A stretch of DNA of 37,153 nucleotides from NCBI GenBank assembly GCA_949298875.1, contig CASFYI010000091.1, forward strand, positions 1 to 37,153, given 5' to 3'. Under the pieces are notes generated by a model. The model worked only from the letters and a program-made list of their open reading frames with translations, was not told the DNA's origin and searched no databases. Shown piece by piece: positions 1-7,242 of this stretch; position 1 is the stretch's first letter; the number at the start of each line of letters is the position of its first letter. A program made the translations under genes and the position numbers. The DNA is from an uncultured Methanomassiliicoccales archaeon (GTDB lineage Archaea > Thermoplasmatota > Thermoplasmata > Methanomassiliicoccales > Methanomethylophilaceae).

Positions 1-39
1 AAGCTCAACCGGGCCCTCGCGTCCATCATGACCGCCTGA
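1..39 (+). CDS. 3' end of an upstream gene (partial)
   Basis: The first 13 codons in frame 1 read KLNRALASIMTA and then TGA. Third positions are mostly G or C, as in the coding regions around it. Only the last 12 residues are visible, so no function can be given. It converges on the flavoprotein gene and overlaps its 3' end by 14 bp. Confidence 0.45.
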   Translation, partial: KLNRALASIMTA

Positions 40-652
40 TGAAGTCCGTGCGCATCGGGGCCTCGTACTCCGGACGGGGGACCCCGGCCCGGTCGGCTGT
101 CTCGATGCATCTCATGAGCCAGGCGATGTTAGCCGCCAGCGTCCTCATGGTCTGGAGACCCTCCTCGTCCTGCACCACGTCCTCGGCCCTCGAGCCGTGG
201 ACCTGGTTCCAGTACTGGGACGAGGCGACGGGCATGTTGCAGATCGTGAAGTACTTGTTCAGACGATCGAAGGTCGCCGTGGCGCCTCCCCTGCGGCAGG
301 ACACGACGGCGGCTCCGATCTTGCCGGCCATCCTCCCGGAGTAGGAGTAGAACAGACGGTCCGCGAAGGAGCAGATCTGCCCCGTCGCTCCGGCGTAGTA
401 GACGGGGGAGCCGAGGACTATCGCCCCGAACTCGTCCAGGCGGGAGCCGATGTCGTTGACGAGGTCGTCCGTCACGCACCTGCCGTTCTTCTTGCAGAAC
501 CTGCAGTCCCTGCATGCGGGGATGTCGTACGGGACCTGCACGATCTCCGATCCGATGCCGCCTTTCGCGAGCTCGTCCGAGATTTCCTTCAGTGCGGTGT
601 AGGTGCATCCGGCGGCGTGGGGACTGCCGTTGACCAGGAGGACCTTCTTCAT
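26..652 (-). CDS. Flavodoxin-fold FMN protein, iron-sulfur flavoprotein (Isf)-like
   Basis: A 208-residue flavodoxin-like NAD(P)H/FMN reductase. The N-terminus (MKKVLLVNGSP) is the usual beta strand plus phosphate-binding loop for FMN, and GSPVYYAG near residue 98 is the second FMN loop. Cysteines at 47, 50, 53 and 59 form a compact CX2CX2CX5C motif, the arrangement that binds a 4Fe-4S cluster in methanogen iron-sulfur flavoprotein; this suggests electron transfer, possibly in redox stress. Cluster binding is inferred, since some simple FMN reductases of this superfamily have similar cysteines. The start is supported by a TATA box 27 nt upstream (675-683), which would give a leaderless mRNA. 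It stands alone, between convergent neighbours. Confidence 0.82.
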   Translation of the reverse strand: MKKVLLVNGSPHAAGCTYTALKEISDELAKGGIGSEIVQVPYDIPACRDCRFCKKNGRCVTDDLVNDIGSRLDEFGAIVLGSPVYYAGATGQICSFADRLFYSYSGRMAGKIGAAVVSCRRGGATATFDRLNKYFTICNMPVASSQYWNQVHGSRAEDVVQDEEGLQTMRTLAANIAWLMRCIETADRAGVPRPEYEAPMRTDFIRRS

Positions 653-674
653 GCGGGTTCGATTTTTGGTCCCG

Positions 675-683
675 ATTATAAAA
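675..683 (-). promoter_or_regulatory. TATA box of the flavoprotein gene
   Basis: On the minus strand this reads TTTTATAAT, a good archaeal TATA box. Its centre is 27 nt upstream of the ATG at 652, so transcription should start at or next to the start codon. Confidence 0.65.
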
Positions 684-762
684 CATCGTCTGTTACGCGA
701 TGTTGGAGAATCCCTCTCGCATCGCATGTGCCAGACATCTGCGGATGAGGGGTTTCGAGGTG

Positions 763-782
763 CCCCGGCCCGGAGGCCGGGG
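763..782 (-). terminator. Hairpin downstream of gatE
   Basis: A perfect 8-bp stem (CCCCGGCC / GGCCGGGG) with a 4-nt loop starts 10 nt after the gatE stop. A short element on its far side (747-762) recurs next to another 3'-end hairpin at 23931-23967. There is no strong U-tract, so termination is inferred from position and stem strength. Confidence 0.55.
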
Positions 783-792
783 GAATGGTTTC

Positions 793-2661
793 TCACTGCT
801 CCAGCAGCTTCTTGATGGACTTGGTGAGAAGGTCGCTCGCCTGCTTCCCGTCGACCTTCCCGCGCAGGGCTCCCATGACGGGGCCCATCAGCGGACCGAC
901 GGAGGCCATGCCCCTCTCGCGGACGAAGGCCTCGCGCTCCCTGACGATGGAGTCGATGATGCCCTCCGCCTCCGAGGCGTCCATTGCACCGAGGCCGAGC
1001 TTGGAGATCGCGGCCTCCGGCTTGGTGCCGGAGCACATCTCCTTCAGGAGGGCCGGAAGGGCCTCCTTGGCGAAGCGCCCGTCCTTCAGGAGCGAGAACG
1101 CCTCGATCATGTCGCCCTCGGGGATGGCCAGCGGGTCGAGCCCGTCGTGCTCCAGCTCGCCGAAGGTGTTCAGCACCGTGGTCGCGGCGATGGCGGACAT
1201 GCCGTCGGCGGCGAGCATCTCGAAGAGCTCGTCCAGACCCTTCCTGACGATCTGCCTGGACTGCTGCTCGTTGACGCCGTAGTCCTTCACCAGGCGGGCC
1301 TCGATCTGCTCGGGGAACTCCGGCATGGACGCGCGGACGGCGGCCATGCGCTCCTCCGTGATGAGCGTGGGCGGCACATCCGTCTCGGGATACATCCTGG
1401 CGGCTCCGGGCAGGGGCCTGGAGTACTTGGTGGTCCCGTCCGGGAGCGGGTCGCGGGTCTCCTCCGGCACGCCGGAGAGTGCCTCGTTCGCCCTGGCGAC
1501 GGCGACCTCGAGGGCCTCCGTGGCCTTCTTCTCCTTGGCGGCGCAGATGACGAACGCGTCGAACTCGCCGGTCATGCCGAGACGCTCCCTCAGGGCGTCG
1601 ACATAGGGCTGCTCGATCCCGTAGTTCGGAAGCTCGTCGGAGTGGAAGATGCCCTTGACGCCGCGGGTGCGGGCGCGCTGGGCCATCTCGGACCCGAGCC
1701 TGAGGGTCTTGTTGTCCCCGTTCATGACGCCGGCGAAGCCCGGCAGGCGGACGGCGATGACCCTGCCCTTGTCCGAGAGAGCGCCCTTGATGACCTTGGA
1801 CTCGCAGTCTGCGAATATGTCCGTGACATCCTCGGTGACGAAGTCGACGGGCTCGGTGCCCCTCCCGTTGAGTATGTCCTTGACGCGGATCAGCATCCTC
1901 TGCCTGGCGACCTCGTTCCTCACGTAGTCGGGGATGAGCTTCAGATCCCCAACCCCCTTGAGCTCGATGCGGGCCCCTCCGGGGATGGAGATGTTCAGGT
2001 CCTGGCGGATGGTCCCGATGCCGCGCTTCACGCGCCTGGTGGCCCTCAGGAGGGTGCCGATGCGGTACGCGACCTCCTGGACCTCCTCCGGGGTGCGCAT
2101 GTCCGGACCGGTGGCGACCTCGATCAGCGGTATCCCCAGACGGTCCAGCCTGTAGAGGATCTCGTCGCCCTTGGTCTCGACCTTCCTCGCGGCGTCCTCC
2201 TCCAGGCAGACCGACAGGATGGAGATGTCCCTGTCCCCGGCCTTCACGTGCCCGTCGGTGGATATGAGGGCGGTCCTCTGGAACCCGGAGGTGTTGGACC
2301 CGTCGACGACGATCTTCCTCATGAAGTGGATCTCGTCGATGACGTTCGCTCCGAGCATCTCGGAGAATGTGAGCGCGATCTGCATCGCGTCGGGGTTCAC
2401 GCCGTGGGGCGGCTCCTCGTCCAGCTCCACGAGGCACGAGGTGCCCTCGCAGCACTGGTAGCGGTAGCCCATGTGCCTCTGGAACTGTGCCAGCGCGGCG
2501 CGATCGATCTCGCCCATCTCGCTGGTGGTGGGCCTGAGCTTCCTGAAGTAGGCGCCCTGGCCGTCGTCGCAGAGGTGGCTGTCGCAGTCGCAGAACAGCT
2601 TCTTGGTGTCGAGCTGCTGGTGGATCTCGATGCCGCACATCATCTCGTAGTCTTCACTCAT
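793..2661 (-). CDS. gatE: Glutamyl-tRNA(Gln) amidotransferase subunit E
   Basis: A 622-residue GatE. With GatD it converts Glu-tRNA(Gln) to Gln-tRNA(Gln), using ammonia released from an amide donor and ATP; archaea lacking GlnRS need this. The N-terminal GatB/GatE kinase domain begins MSEDYEMMCGIEIHQQLDTK, with the conserved GxEIHxQLxT signature. A GAD insertion domain like that of AspRS follows around residues 280-400, and the C-terminus carries the helical and YqeY-like tail that contacts tRNA. The usual length is about 620-630. The start at 2661 is chosen over an upstream in-frame codon because a GGAGGA ribosome site lies just before it and it overlaps the gatD stop by 8 nt, which points to translational coupling. 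Confidence 0.95.
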   Translation of the reverse strand: MSEDYEMMCGIEIHQQLDTKKLFCDCDSHLCDDGQGAYFRKLRPTTSEMGEIDRAALAQFQRHMGYRYQCCEGTSCLVELDEEPPHGVNPDAMQIALTFSEMLGANVIDEIHFMRKIVVDGSNTSGFQRTALISTDGHVKAGDRDISILSVCLEEDAARKVETKGDEILYRLDRLGIPLIEVATGPDMRTPEEVQEVAYRIGTLLRATRRVKRGIGTIRQDLNISIPGGARIELKGVGDLKLIPDYVRNEVARQRMLIRVKDILNGRGTEPVDFVTEDVTDIFADCESKVIKGALSDKGRVIAVRLPGFAGVMNGDNKTLRLGSEMAQRARTRGVKGIFHSDELPNYGIEQPYVDALRERLGMTGEFDAFVICAAKEKKATEALEVAVARANEALSGVPEETRDPLPDGTTKYSRPLPGAARMYPETDVPPTLITEERMAAVRASMPEFPEQIEARLVKDYGVNEQQSRQIVRKGLDELFEMLAADGMSAIAATTVLNTFGELEHDGLDPLAIPEGDMIEAFSLLKDGRFAKEALPALLKEMCSGTKPEAAISKLGLGAMDASEAEGIIDSIVREREAFVRERGMASVGPLMGPVMGALRGKVDGKQASDLLTKSIKKLLEQ

Positions 2662-3952
2662 CGATGGTCCTCCTGTCTGACATCTCATTGGCGAGCGGGG
2701 TCGCCATCATCTCCCTGGCCTCCTCCGGCGAGGAGGTGTTGGCCAGGACCCACATCAGCTTGACGTAGGCGGTCTCGGGGAGCATGTCCAGGACGGTGAC
2801 GACGCCCGCCTTGAGCATGTCCCTACCGGTGTTGTACACGTTGAGGTTCGTCCTGCCGTTGAGGCACTGGCTCGTCACGACGACGACGGTGCCGTTCTCG
2901 GTGGCCTTCCTGATGAGGGGTATCATGCCCTCGTTCACATGACCCAGGCCGGAGCCGGCGATGACGACGCCCTTGGACCTCATGAAGATGGGCTCGAAGA
3001 GCTCCGGGTCCATGCCGGGGTAGTACTGCAGAAGGACACAGGACCTCTCCATTGCGGTCCTGGCGACGGCCTTGCCGTCCCTGACGGCGGGCCCGTCGGT
3101 GCGGACCTCCATCCTGCCCGAGGCGTCCAGATGGGCGACGGGGAGCGCGTTGATGGAATGGAACGCGTCCCTGCGGGAGGTGTGCATCTTCCTCACGCGG
3201 GTGCCGAGGTGCACCGCGAAGGAGTCGTCGCCGGGGGTGTCGTGCATCACGACGTACACGCCGGCGCGGTCCGCCTTCGTGGCGAAGCGGGCGCAGGCCA
3301 TCAGGTTGCTGGACGCGTCCGAGGACGGACGGTCCGACGAGCGCTGCGCTCCCACCAGGATGACCGGCTTCGGGACGTCGCCGAGCATGAAGGAGAGCGC
3401 GGCGGCGGTGTAGCCCATGGTGTCTGTCCCGTGGGGGATGATGACCGCGTCGGCTCCGCCGTTGATCTCGTCGGCGACGGCCTGGGCGAGCTCCTGCCAG
3501 TGGGCGGGATCCATGTTCTCGGAGAAGATCGAGAAAAGAACACGGGCGTCGATGTTGGCGATCTCCCTGATCTCCGGGACGGCGTTGACCATGTCGGAGG
3601 TGGAGAGCGCGGGGTGGACGGCGCCGGTCCTGTAGTCGACGTAGGACGCGATGGTCCCTCCGGTGCCGATGAGGACGATCTTCGGGAGGCCCTTGCGGAA
3701 CTCCACGGGCTGCTCGGACCTGGTCCTCTGGACGGGCTGCTCGATGACCTCGACGGTGGTGGAATCGGTGATCGCGATGCCGACGTTGTAGCCGCTCTTG
3801 ACCTTGAGGATCAGCACGTCCGGCGCGCTGAACTCGTGGTGGGGCATCAGCGTCCCCTCGAAGGTCCTCCCCTCCTTGGAGACCCTCAGCCTGGTGCCCT
3901 CGGTGGCACCTATGGCGCTCAGGGTGCCGGAGAGCGATTCGGAATAGCTCAT
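2654..3952 (-). CDS. gatD: Glutamyl-tRNA(Gln) amidotransferase subunit D
   Basis: A 432-residue GatD, an L-asparaginase-like amidase that supplies ammonia to GatE for Gln-tRNA(Gln) formation. The first 75 residues or so form the GatD N-terminal beta-barrel. The asparaginase domain opens with KIVLIGTGGTIASY (nucleophilic Thr near residue 100), and IIPHGTDTMGYTAAAL carries the second catalytic Thr-Asp pair. A GTG start 18 nt upstream (3970) is possible. I prefer the ATG at 3952 because a weak TATA-like TCATAT lies about 25 nt before it and no ribosome site is well placed for either. It is first in the gatD-gatE operon and diverges from tpt1. Confidence 0.94.
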   Translation of the reverse strand: MSYSESLSGTLSAIGATEGTRLRVSKEGRTFEGTLMPHHEFSAPDVLILKVKSGYNVGIAITDSTTVEVIEQPVQRTRSEQPVEFRKGLPKIVLIGTGGTIASYVDYRTGAVHPALSTSDMVNAVPEIREIANIDARVLFSIFSENMDPAHWQELAQAVADEINGGADAVIIPHGTDTMGYTAAALSFMLGDVPKPVILVGAQRSSDRPSSDASSNLMACARFATKADRAGVYVVMHDTPGDDSFAVHLGTRVRKMHTSRRDAFHSINALPVAHLDASGRMEVRTDGPAVRDGKAVARTAMERSCVLLQYYPGMDPELFEPIFMRSKGVVIAGSGLGHVNEGMIPLIRKATENGTVVVVTSQCLNGRTNLNVYNTGRDMLKAGVVTVLDMLPETAYVKLMWVLANTSSPEEAREMMATPLANEMSDRRTIDE

Positions 3953-4062
3953 GGCCGAGAGTATCGGCACCTCCGATATGAGTTTTGGGCAGTGACTTCC
4001 GCTTAATCGTCGGGAGGATCCCCCTGCGATACCTTATGGCCGAGATTGGCATCCGTATACGG

Positions 4063-4929
4063 ATGACGAAGCGCCGCACGAACCCGGATGCCAGGGACAG
4101 CAGGCTGATGAGCAGGATACTGCGCCACTGCCCTGAGAGGTACGGGGTCGCCCTGGATCATGAAGGGTGGGCATCGGTGGAGGAGCTCGGCAGGGGCTCC
4201 GGGCTCCCGGTAGAGCGCATAATCCGCATCGCCGAGACCAACACCAGATACGAGCTGTCCCCTGACGGCAGGAGGATCAGAGCGCTCCACGGCCACAGCG
4301 TCGACGTCGGCTACGGGGAGCCCGTGTCACCCCCGGACGTGCTCTACCACGGCACCAGCAGGGAGAACCTGGAGGCGATCATGGCATCCGGCGCGATACT
4401 GCCGATGAGGCGCACCATGGTGCACCTGTCCGTCTCCCTGGAGAGGGCGGAGGAGGTCGGCAGGAGGCACGGAGAGCCCGTCGTCATATCCGTGGATGCG
4501 AGGAGGATGACGGAGGATGGTCTCGAGTTCTTCCTATCGGGGGACGGGGTGTATCTGACGGAGAGGGTGCCTACGGGGTACTTCCTGGATGCCACAGATA
4601 TGGAGAACCGATCGCAGGGTCCTCTCGATCCTGTGGACCTCCTCGTACTGCTCGAGGACCTCGCCGTCCTCGCGCATCTCGCCGCAGATGATGAAATCGG
4701 CGGCCTGCAGATGATCAGCCGCCCTCTTCCCGTAGGGGGTGATGGTGTAGTATCTCGTGACGTACTTCCCCGTCTCGAGGTAGGTGTCGGCCATGCCCAG
4801 CTCTACGAGCCTGCGACCAATCCTGGAGGCCGTGGAGTAGTTCGAGCCGAACCTGTAGAGCTCGCTCTCCTTGATGCGGCCCTTCTAACTCAGAAACATG
4901 ATGGCATCCGCTATGTACCGTTCCGATAG
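4063..4929 (+). CDS. tpt1: RNA 2'-phosphotransferase (Tpt1/KptA), with an extended 3' reading frame
   Basis: A KptA/Tpt1 enzyme, which transfers an internal RNA 2'-phosphate to NAD+; in eukaryotes it finishes tRNA splicing. The visible family signatures are LRHCPERYGVALDHEGW, the RIRALHGHS stretch, LYHGTSRENL, VHLSVS, and GVYLTERVPTGYF near residues 164-176. Family proteins normally end soon after that last motif. Here the frame stays open for about 110 more residues of low-complexity sequence that is antisense to the regulator gene on the minus strand, so the natural C-terminus has probably been lost. An in-frame ATG at 4036 is an alternative start. There is no strong TATA box; CCTTATGG around 4032 is a weak candidate. 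It diverges from gatD. Confidence 0.85.
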   Translation: MTKRRTNPDARDSRLMSRILRHCPERYGVALDHEGWASVEELGRGSGLPVERIIRIAETNTRYELSPDGRRIRALHGHSVDVGYGEPVSPPDVLYHGTSRENLEAIMASGAILPMRRTMVHLSVSLERAEEVGRRHGEPVVISVDARRMTEDGLEFFLSGDGVYLTERVPTGYFLDATDMENRSQGPLDPVDLLVLLEDLAVLAHLAADDEIGGLQMISRPLPVGGDGVVSRDVLPRLEVGVGHAQLYEPATNPGGRGVVRAEPVELALLDAALLTQKHDGIRYVPFR

Positions 4930-4953
4930 AGGAGATACATAGTCACGGGCCAC
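4534..4953 (-). CDS. Winged-helix regulator with an in-frame TAG (possible pyrrolysine) codon
   Basis: Read through one TAG at 4885-4887 (codon 23), this gives 139 residues with a winged-helix look: SERYIADAIMFLS, the TAG, KGRIKESELYRFGSNYSTAS, IGRRLVELGMADTYLE, then a beta wing (KYVTRYYTITPYGKRAAD) and a C-terminal helix. The frame and its GC-rich codon use run unbroken across the TAG. Without readthrough the only ATG left is at 4794, after the recognition helix. A TATA box (4992-5000) supports a start near the GTG at 4953. The gene also ends in TAG. Its last 60 or so bases run antisense into tpt1 with poorer codon use. Alternatives are a decaying pseudogene or a base error (GAG to TAG). Confidence 0.6.
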
Positions 4954-4991
4954 GACGATGTAAGTGTTAGATTGGTTTTATTCAGATTTTC

Positions 4992-5000
4992 ATTTATAAA
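4992..5000 (-). promoter_or_regulatory. TATA box of the winged-helix regulator
   Basis: TTTATAAAT on the minus strand, in a very A/T-rich intergenic stretch. Transcription would start near 4970, about 17 nt before the GTG at 4953. Confidence 0.5.
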
Positions 5001-5037
5001 CTAAGTCTACATTCAATTCTAAATAGGATATTCAATT

Positions 5038-5045
5038 CTTATAGT
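5038..5045 (+). promoter_or_regulatory. Candidate TATA box of the eight-gene cassette
   Basis: CTTATAGT lies about 32 nt before the ATG at 5074, in the A/T-rich divergent region shared with the winged-helix regulator. No other convincing promoter is visible downstream until the end of the cassette at 14531, so this is the likely promoter of the whole operon. Confidence 0.4.
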
Positions 5046-5073
5046 TTGTAATTGGATATGGTTCTTGATTCGA

Positions 5074-6498
5074 ATGGATGCGCGCCTCAAAGCCATCATG
5101 ACCATGACGGCGATTCTGATAATGTGCGGAGCATTCGTGATGATGAGCGAAGAGGCATGCGCCGAAGAGGGTGCGTCCTCGACCTTGGATTCCAATGCGA
5201 CCACCTATGCCTCTGAGCCGAATATCGACGGAAGAGTCGATTACGGAACATATTCGTCGAAATATGACGCCACTTCCAGCACACTCACGATAACCGTGAC
5301 GGCGAACAACGGTTACTATCTGCCTGACACGGTATCGAACACTTCTGGCAAATGGAATCCGAACTCAAGCAGAACATCGGGAACACTGGTCTTCACGGGT
5401 GTAAGCCCCGAACAAACAGTCAGTTTCAGGATAACATGCGACAGACCCGAGTTTTCGGTGAACGTCGACCACGGAACTTACTCCACATCGTATTCCGCCA
5501 GCAGCGATACATACACCATAACAATCCGCGCCAGCTCTGGATACGTTGTCCCCGAGAGCGTCACCGTGTCCTCCTACACATCCAGCTGGGACCCCAACGG
5601 CTCCAGGAGCTCTGGAACTCTGGTCATCTACAACGTTGAATACGACGACAGCGGCAGGGTCAACGTCGACTGCATCAAGGTTGTGCCCGTGACCGTGAGC
5701 GTCACCACTGGCAAGACGACGACCTCAGTCAGCCTCGGCAACGCCATCCCCGGCGAGACCTTCTACGGGAACCTCCCGAAAAAGACCGGTTACGACTACC
5801 CTTCGAGCATCTCGATCAAAGCGGGCAACTCCACCGTCAGCTCCAGCAGGTACAGCTACAACAGCAGCAGCGGATCCTTCAGCATCCAGTCGTCGGCGTT
5901 CTCCAGCAGCACGTCGTCGATAACGGTCACCGCCAACTACGAGGCCGAGAGATACAGTGTCTCTGCCGAGATCCAGCGCGGAGACGTATCATACTCCGGT
6001 TCGCCCGCTTACGAGCAGTCGTTCACCATCCAGATCGTCCCCGACGACGGGTACGCCTATCCGGACAGCGTCAGGGTCACCAACGGGACCGCATCCACCG
6101 GTTGGACCTACGACCCGGACACCGGGATCGTGACCATATCCAGCGTCAAGGGGGCCATCAAGATCACCGGGACATGCGACGCCGGAACCTTCTCGATCAT
6201 CTACCACGACGGGAACGAGACGCTCAACCTCAGCCCGAGCTGGTACACGTACAACATCAGATGCATCCTCCCCGAGGATGTGGAGAAACCCAGCTTCATC
6301 TTCGTGAAATGGGTCGATTCCGAAGGGAACGAGGTGACGGAGGTTCCCCTCGGCACATTCGGCGAGTTCCATGTCTATGCCAAGTTCGTCGACGACCTCA
6401 GCGACGTGAACGTCGGACTATTCAAGACGCTGTGCTACGTCGGCGCGGTCCTCTCGGCCGTGTGCATCGTGGCCCTCGCCTACGTCTCCAGGAAGTGA
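5074..6498 (+). CDS. Surface protein with beta-sandwich repeats and a C-terminal anchor
   Basis: A 474-residue secreted protein. Residues 1-30 form a signal peptide ending near EEACAEEG. Four related Ser/Thr/Tyr-rich beta repeats of about 75-90 residues follow. The first two share the pattern (V/N)DxGTYSxxYxAxSxTxTIT, then SGxxxPxxV, then a GTLV strand. An InlB/Flg_new-like segment comes next (FVKWVDSEGNEV...VYAKFVDD), then a C-terminal membrane helix of about 20 residues and SRK. The protein should face outside. The predicted start is ATG 5074, since the longer frame begins at TTG. It is the first gene of the cassette, with a gap of 5 nt to the next gene. I recognise no specific family; adhesin or signal sensor are both possible. 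Confidence 0.8.
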   Translation: MDARLKAIMTMTAILIMCGAFVMMSEEACAEEGASSTLDSNATTYASEPNIDGRVDYGTYSSKYDATSSTLTITVTANNGYYLPDTVSNTSGKWNPNSSRTSGTLVFTGVSPEQTVSFRITCDRPEFSVNVDHGTYSTSYSASSDTYTITIRASSGYVVPESVTVSSYTSSWDPNGSRSSGTLVIYNVEYDDSGRVNVDCIKVVPVTVSVTTGKTTTSVSLGNAIPGETFYGNLPKKTGYDYPSSISIKAGNSTVSSSRYSYNSSSGSFSIQSSAFSSSTSSITVTANYEAERYSVSAEIQRGDVSYSGSPAYEQSFTIQIVPDDGYAYPDSVRVTNGTASTGWTYDPDTGIVTISSVKGAIKITGTCDAGTFSIIYHDGNETLNLSPSWYTYNIRCILPEDVEKPSFIFVKWVDSEGNEVTEVPLGTFGEFHVYAKFVDDLSDVNVGLFKTLCYVGAVLSAVCIVALAYVSRK

Positions 6499-6503
6499 TA
6501 TGC

Positions 6504-7184
6504 ATGGATCCAAAGAAATGTGAGACGTTCCAATCGGCCTCCGGAGTCCTCATGCTCGGAGGGCTCCTGATACTAGCTATGGTCTACTTTGGCATCATGC
6601 AGACCGCCAAATTGGACACGAATGTTGCGGTCTGTGCCCTGCTTGCACTCGGAGGGCCCATCTTCGCATCCATAATCTGCAAAATCGCTCTCCGCAATGA
6701 CCAGTCCAGCGAGAACGACAGATATTACAAGATCTGGCGCATCGATACCCTGGTCTACCTCTACATGATGCTGATGGCCTGCATCAGCTTCTCGATGTTC
6801 ATCGACACAGGGTATGCGACATCATCAAGAGAGACATTCTGGCGGACGATAGCGATTGTCATCATACTGCTGATAATCTGGCTGCCGTTCCTCGTGATCA
6901 ACTGCATCTGCTTCCTCTTCGCGGTCCGTGAACACAACAGGACCTCCGCGGTCAGATCGAATGATTTCTACAAGGGCCTCCAGGTCATCCTTCTGCAGAT
7001 CGACGAGATGAACGGCGTCGTCGCTCCGAAAGAGAAGGGCGCTAAGACGAAATTCGGCAAGAAAGGCAGCAAGAAGGAGAACGACGGGACCCTGCCGATC
7101 GACGAAATGAACATCGGTGTCGCACCGCAGGAAGAGAAGCCCAAGAAGAAGTTCGGAAGGAAGGACAAGAAGGGAGGTGAGTGA
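6504..7184 (+). CDS. Four-helix membrane protein with a duplicated basic tail
   Basis: A 226-residue protein that I do not recognise. Four hydrophobic segments lie near residues 14-34, 40-62, 81-100 and 114-140. A cytoplasmic tail follows with two copies of one unit: residues 165-191 (IDEMNGVVAPKE, then a Lys-rich KFGKKGSKK end) and 198-223 (IDEMNIGVAPQE, then KKKFGRKDKK). The tail looks like a docking or phospho-acceptor segment. Its last unit shares an 18-bp DNA repeat with the start of the next gene, the kinase. The gene is 5 nt after the surface-protein gene and is followed by a GGAGGTGA ribosome site for the kinase. A role as membrane anchor for the cassette is inferred. Confidence 0.75.
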   Translation: MDPKKCETFQSASGVLMLGGLLILAMVYFGIMQTAKLDTNVAVCALLALGGPIFASIICKIALRNDQSSENDRYYKIWRIDTLVYLYMMLMACISFSMFIDTGYATSSRETFWRTIAIVIILLIIWLPFLVINCICFLFAVREHNRTSAVRSNDFYKGLQVILLQIDEMNGVVAPKEKGAKTKFGKKGSKKENDGTLPIDEMNIGVAPQEEKPKKKFGRKDKKGGE

Positions 7185-7242
7185 GATGGTCAGAATTAAG
7201 AAGGACACTTCGGAAGAATCGACCGAAGAGAAGCCCAAGAAG
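7131..7242 (+). repeat. 18-bp direct repeat joining two genes of the cassette
   Basis: GAAGAGAAGCCCAAGAAG occurs at 7131-7148, near the end of the four-helix membrane protein gene, and again at 7225-7242, near the start of the kinase gene. Both copies encode EEKPKK in frame, each followed by a Phe-containing basic stretch (KFGRK and GFSIKR). The shared tail motif is therefore a real sequence duplication across a gene border. Confidence 0.7.

Noticed and set aside
700-2763. Long plus-strand open frame opposite gatE
   Set aside because: Its translation is a low-complexity shadow of the gatE frame in GC-rich DNA; gatE has complete family motifs.
6102-6503. Long N-terminal extension of the four-helix membrane protein frame
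   Set aside because: The extension is the out-of-frame shadow of the surface-protein gene; the ATG at 6504 starts just after that gene's stop.
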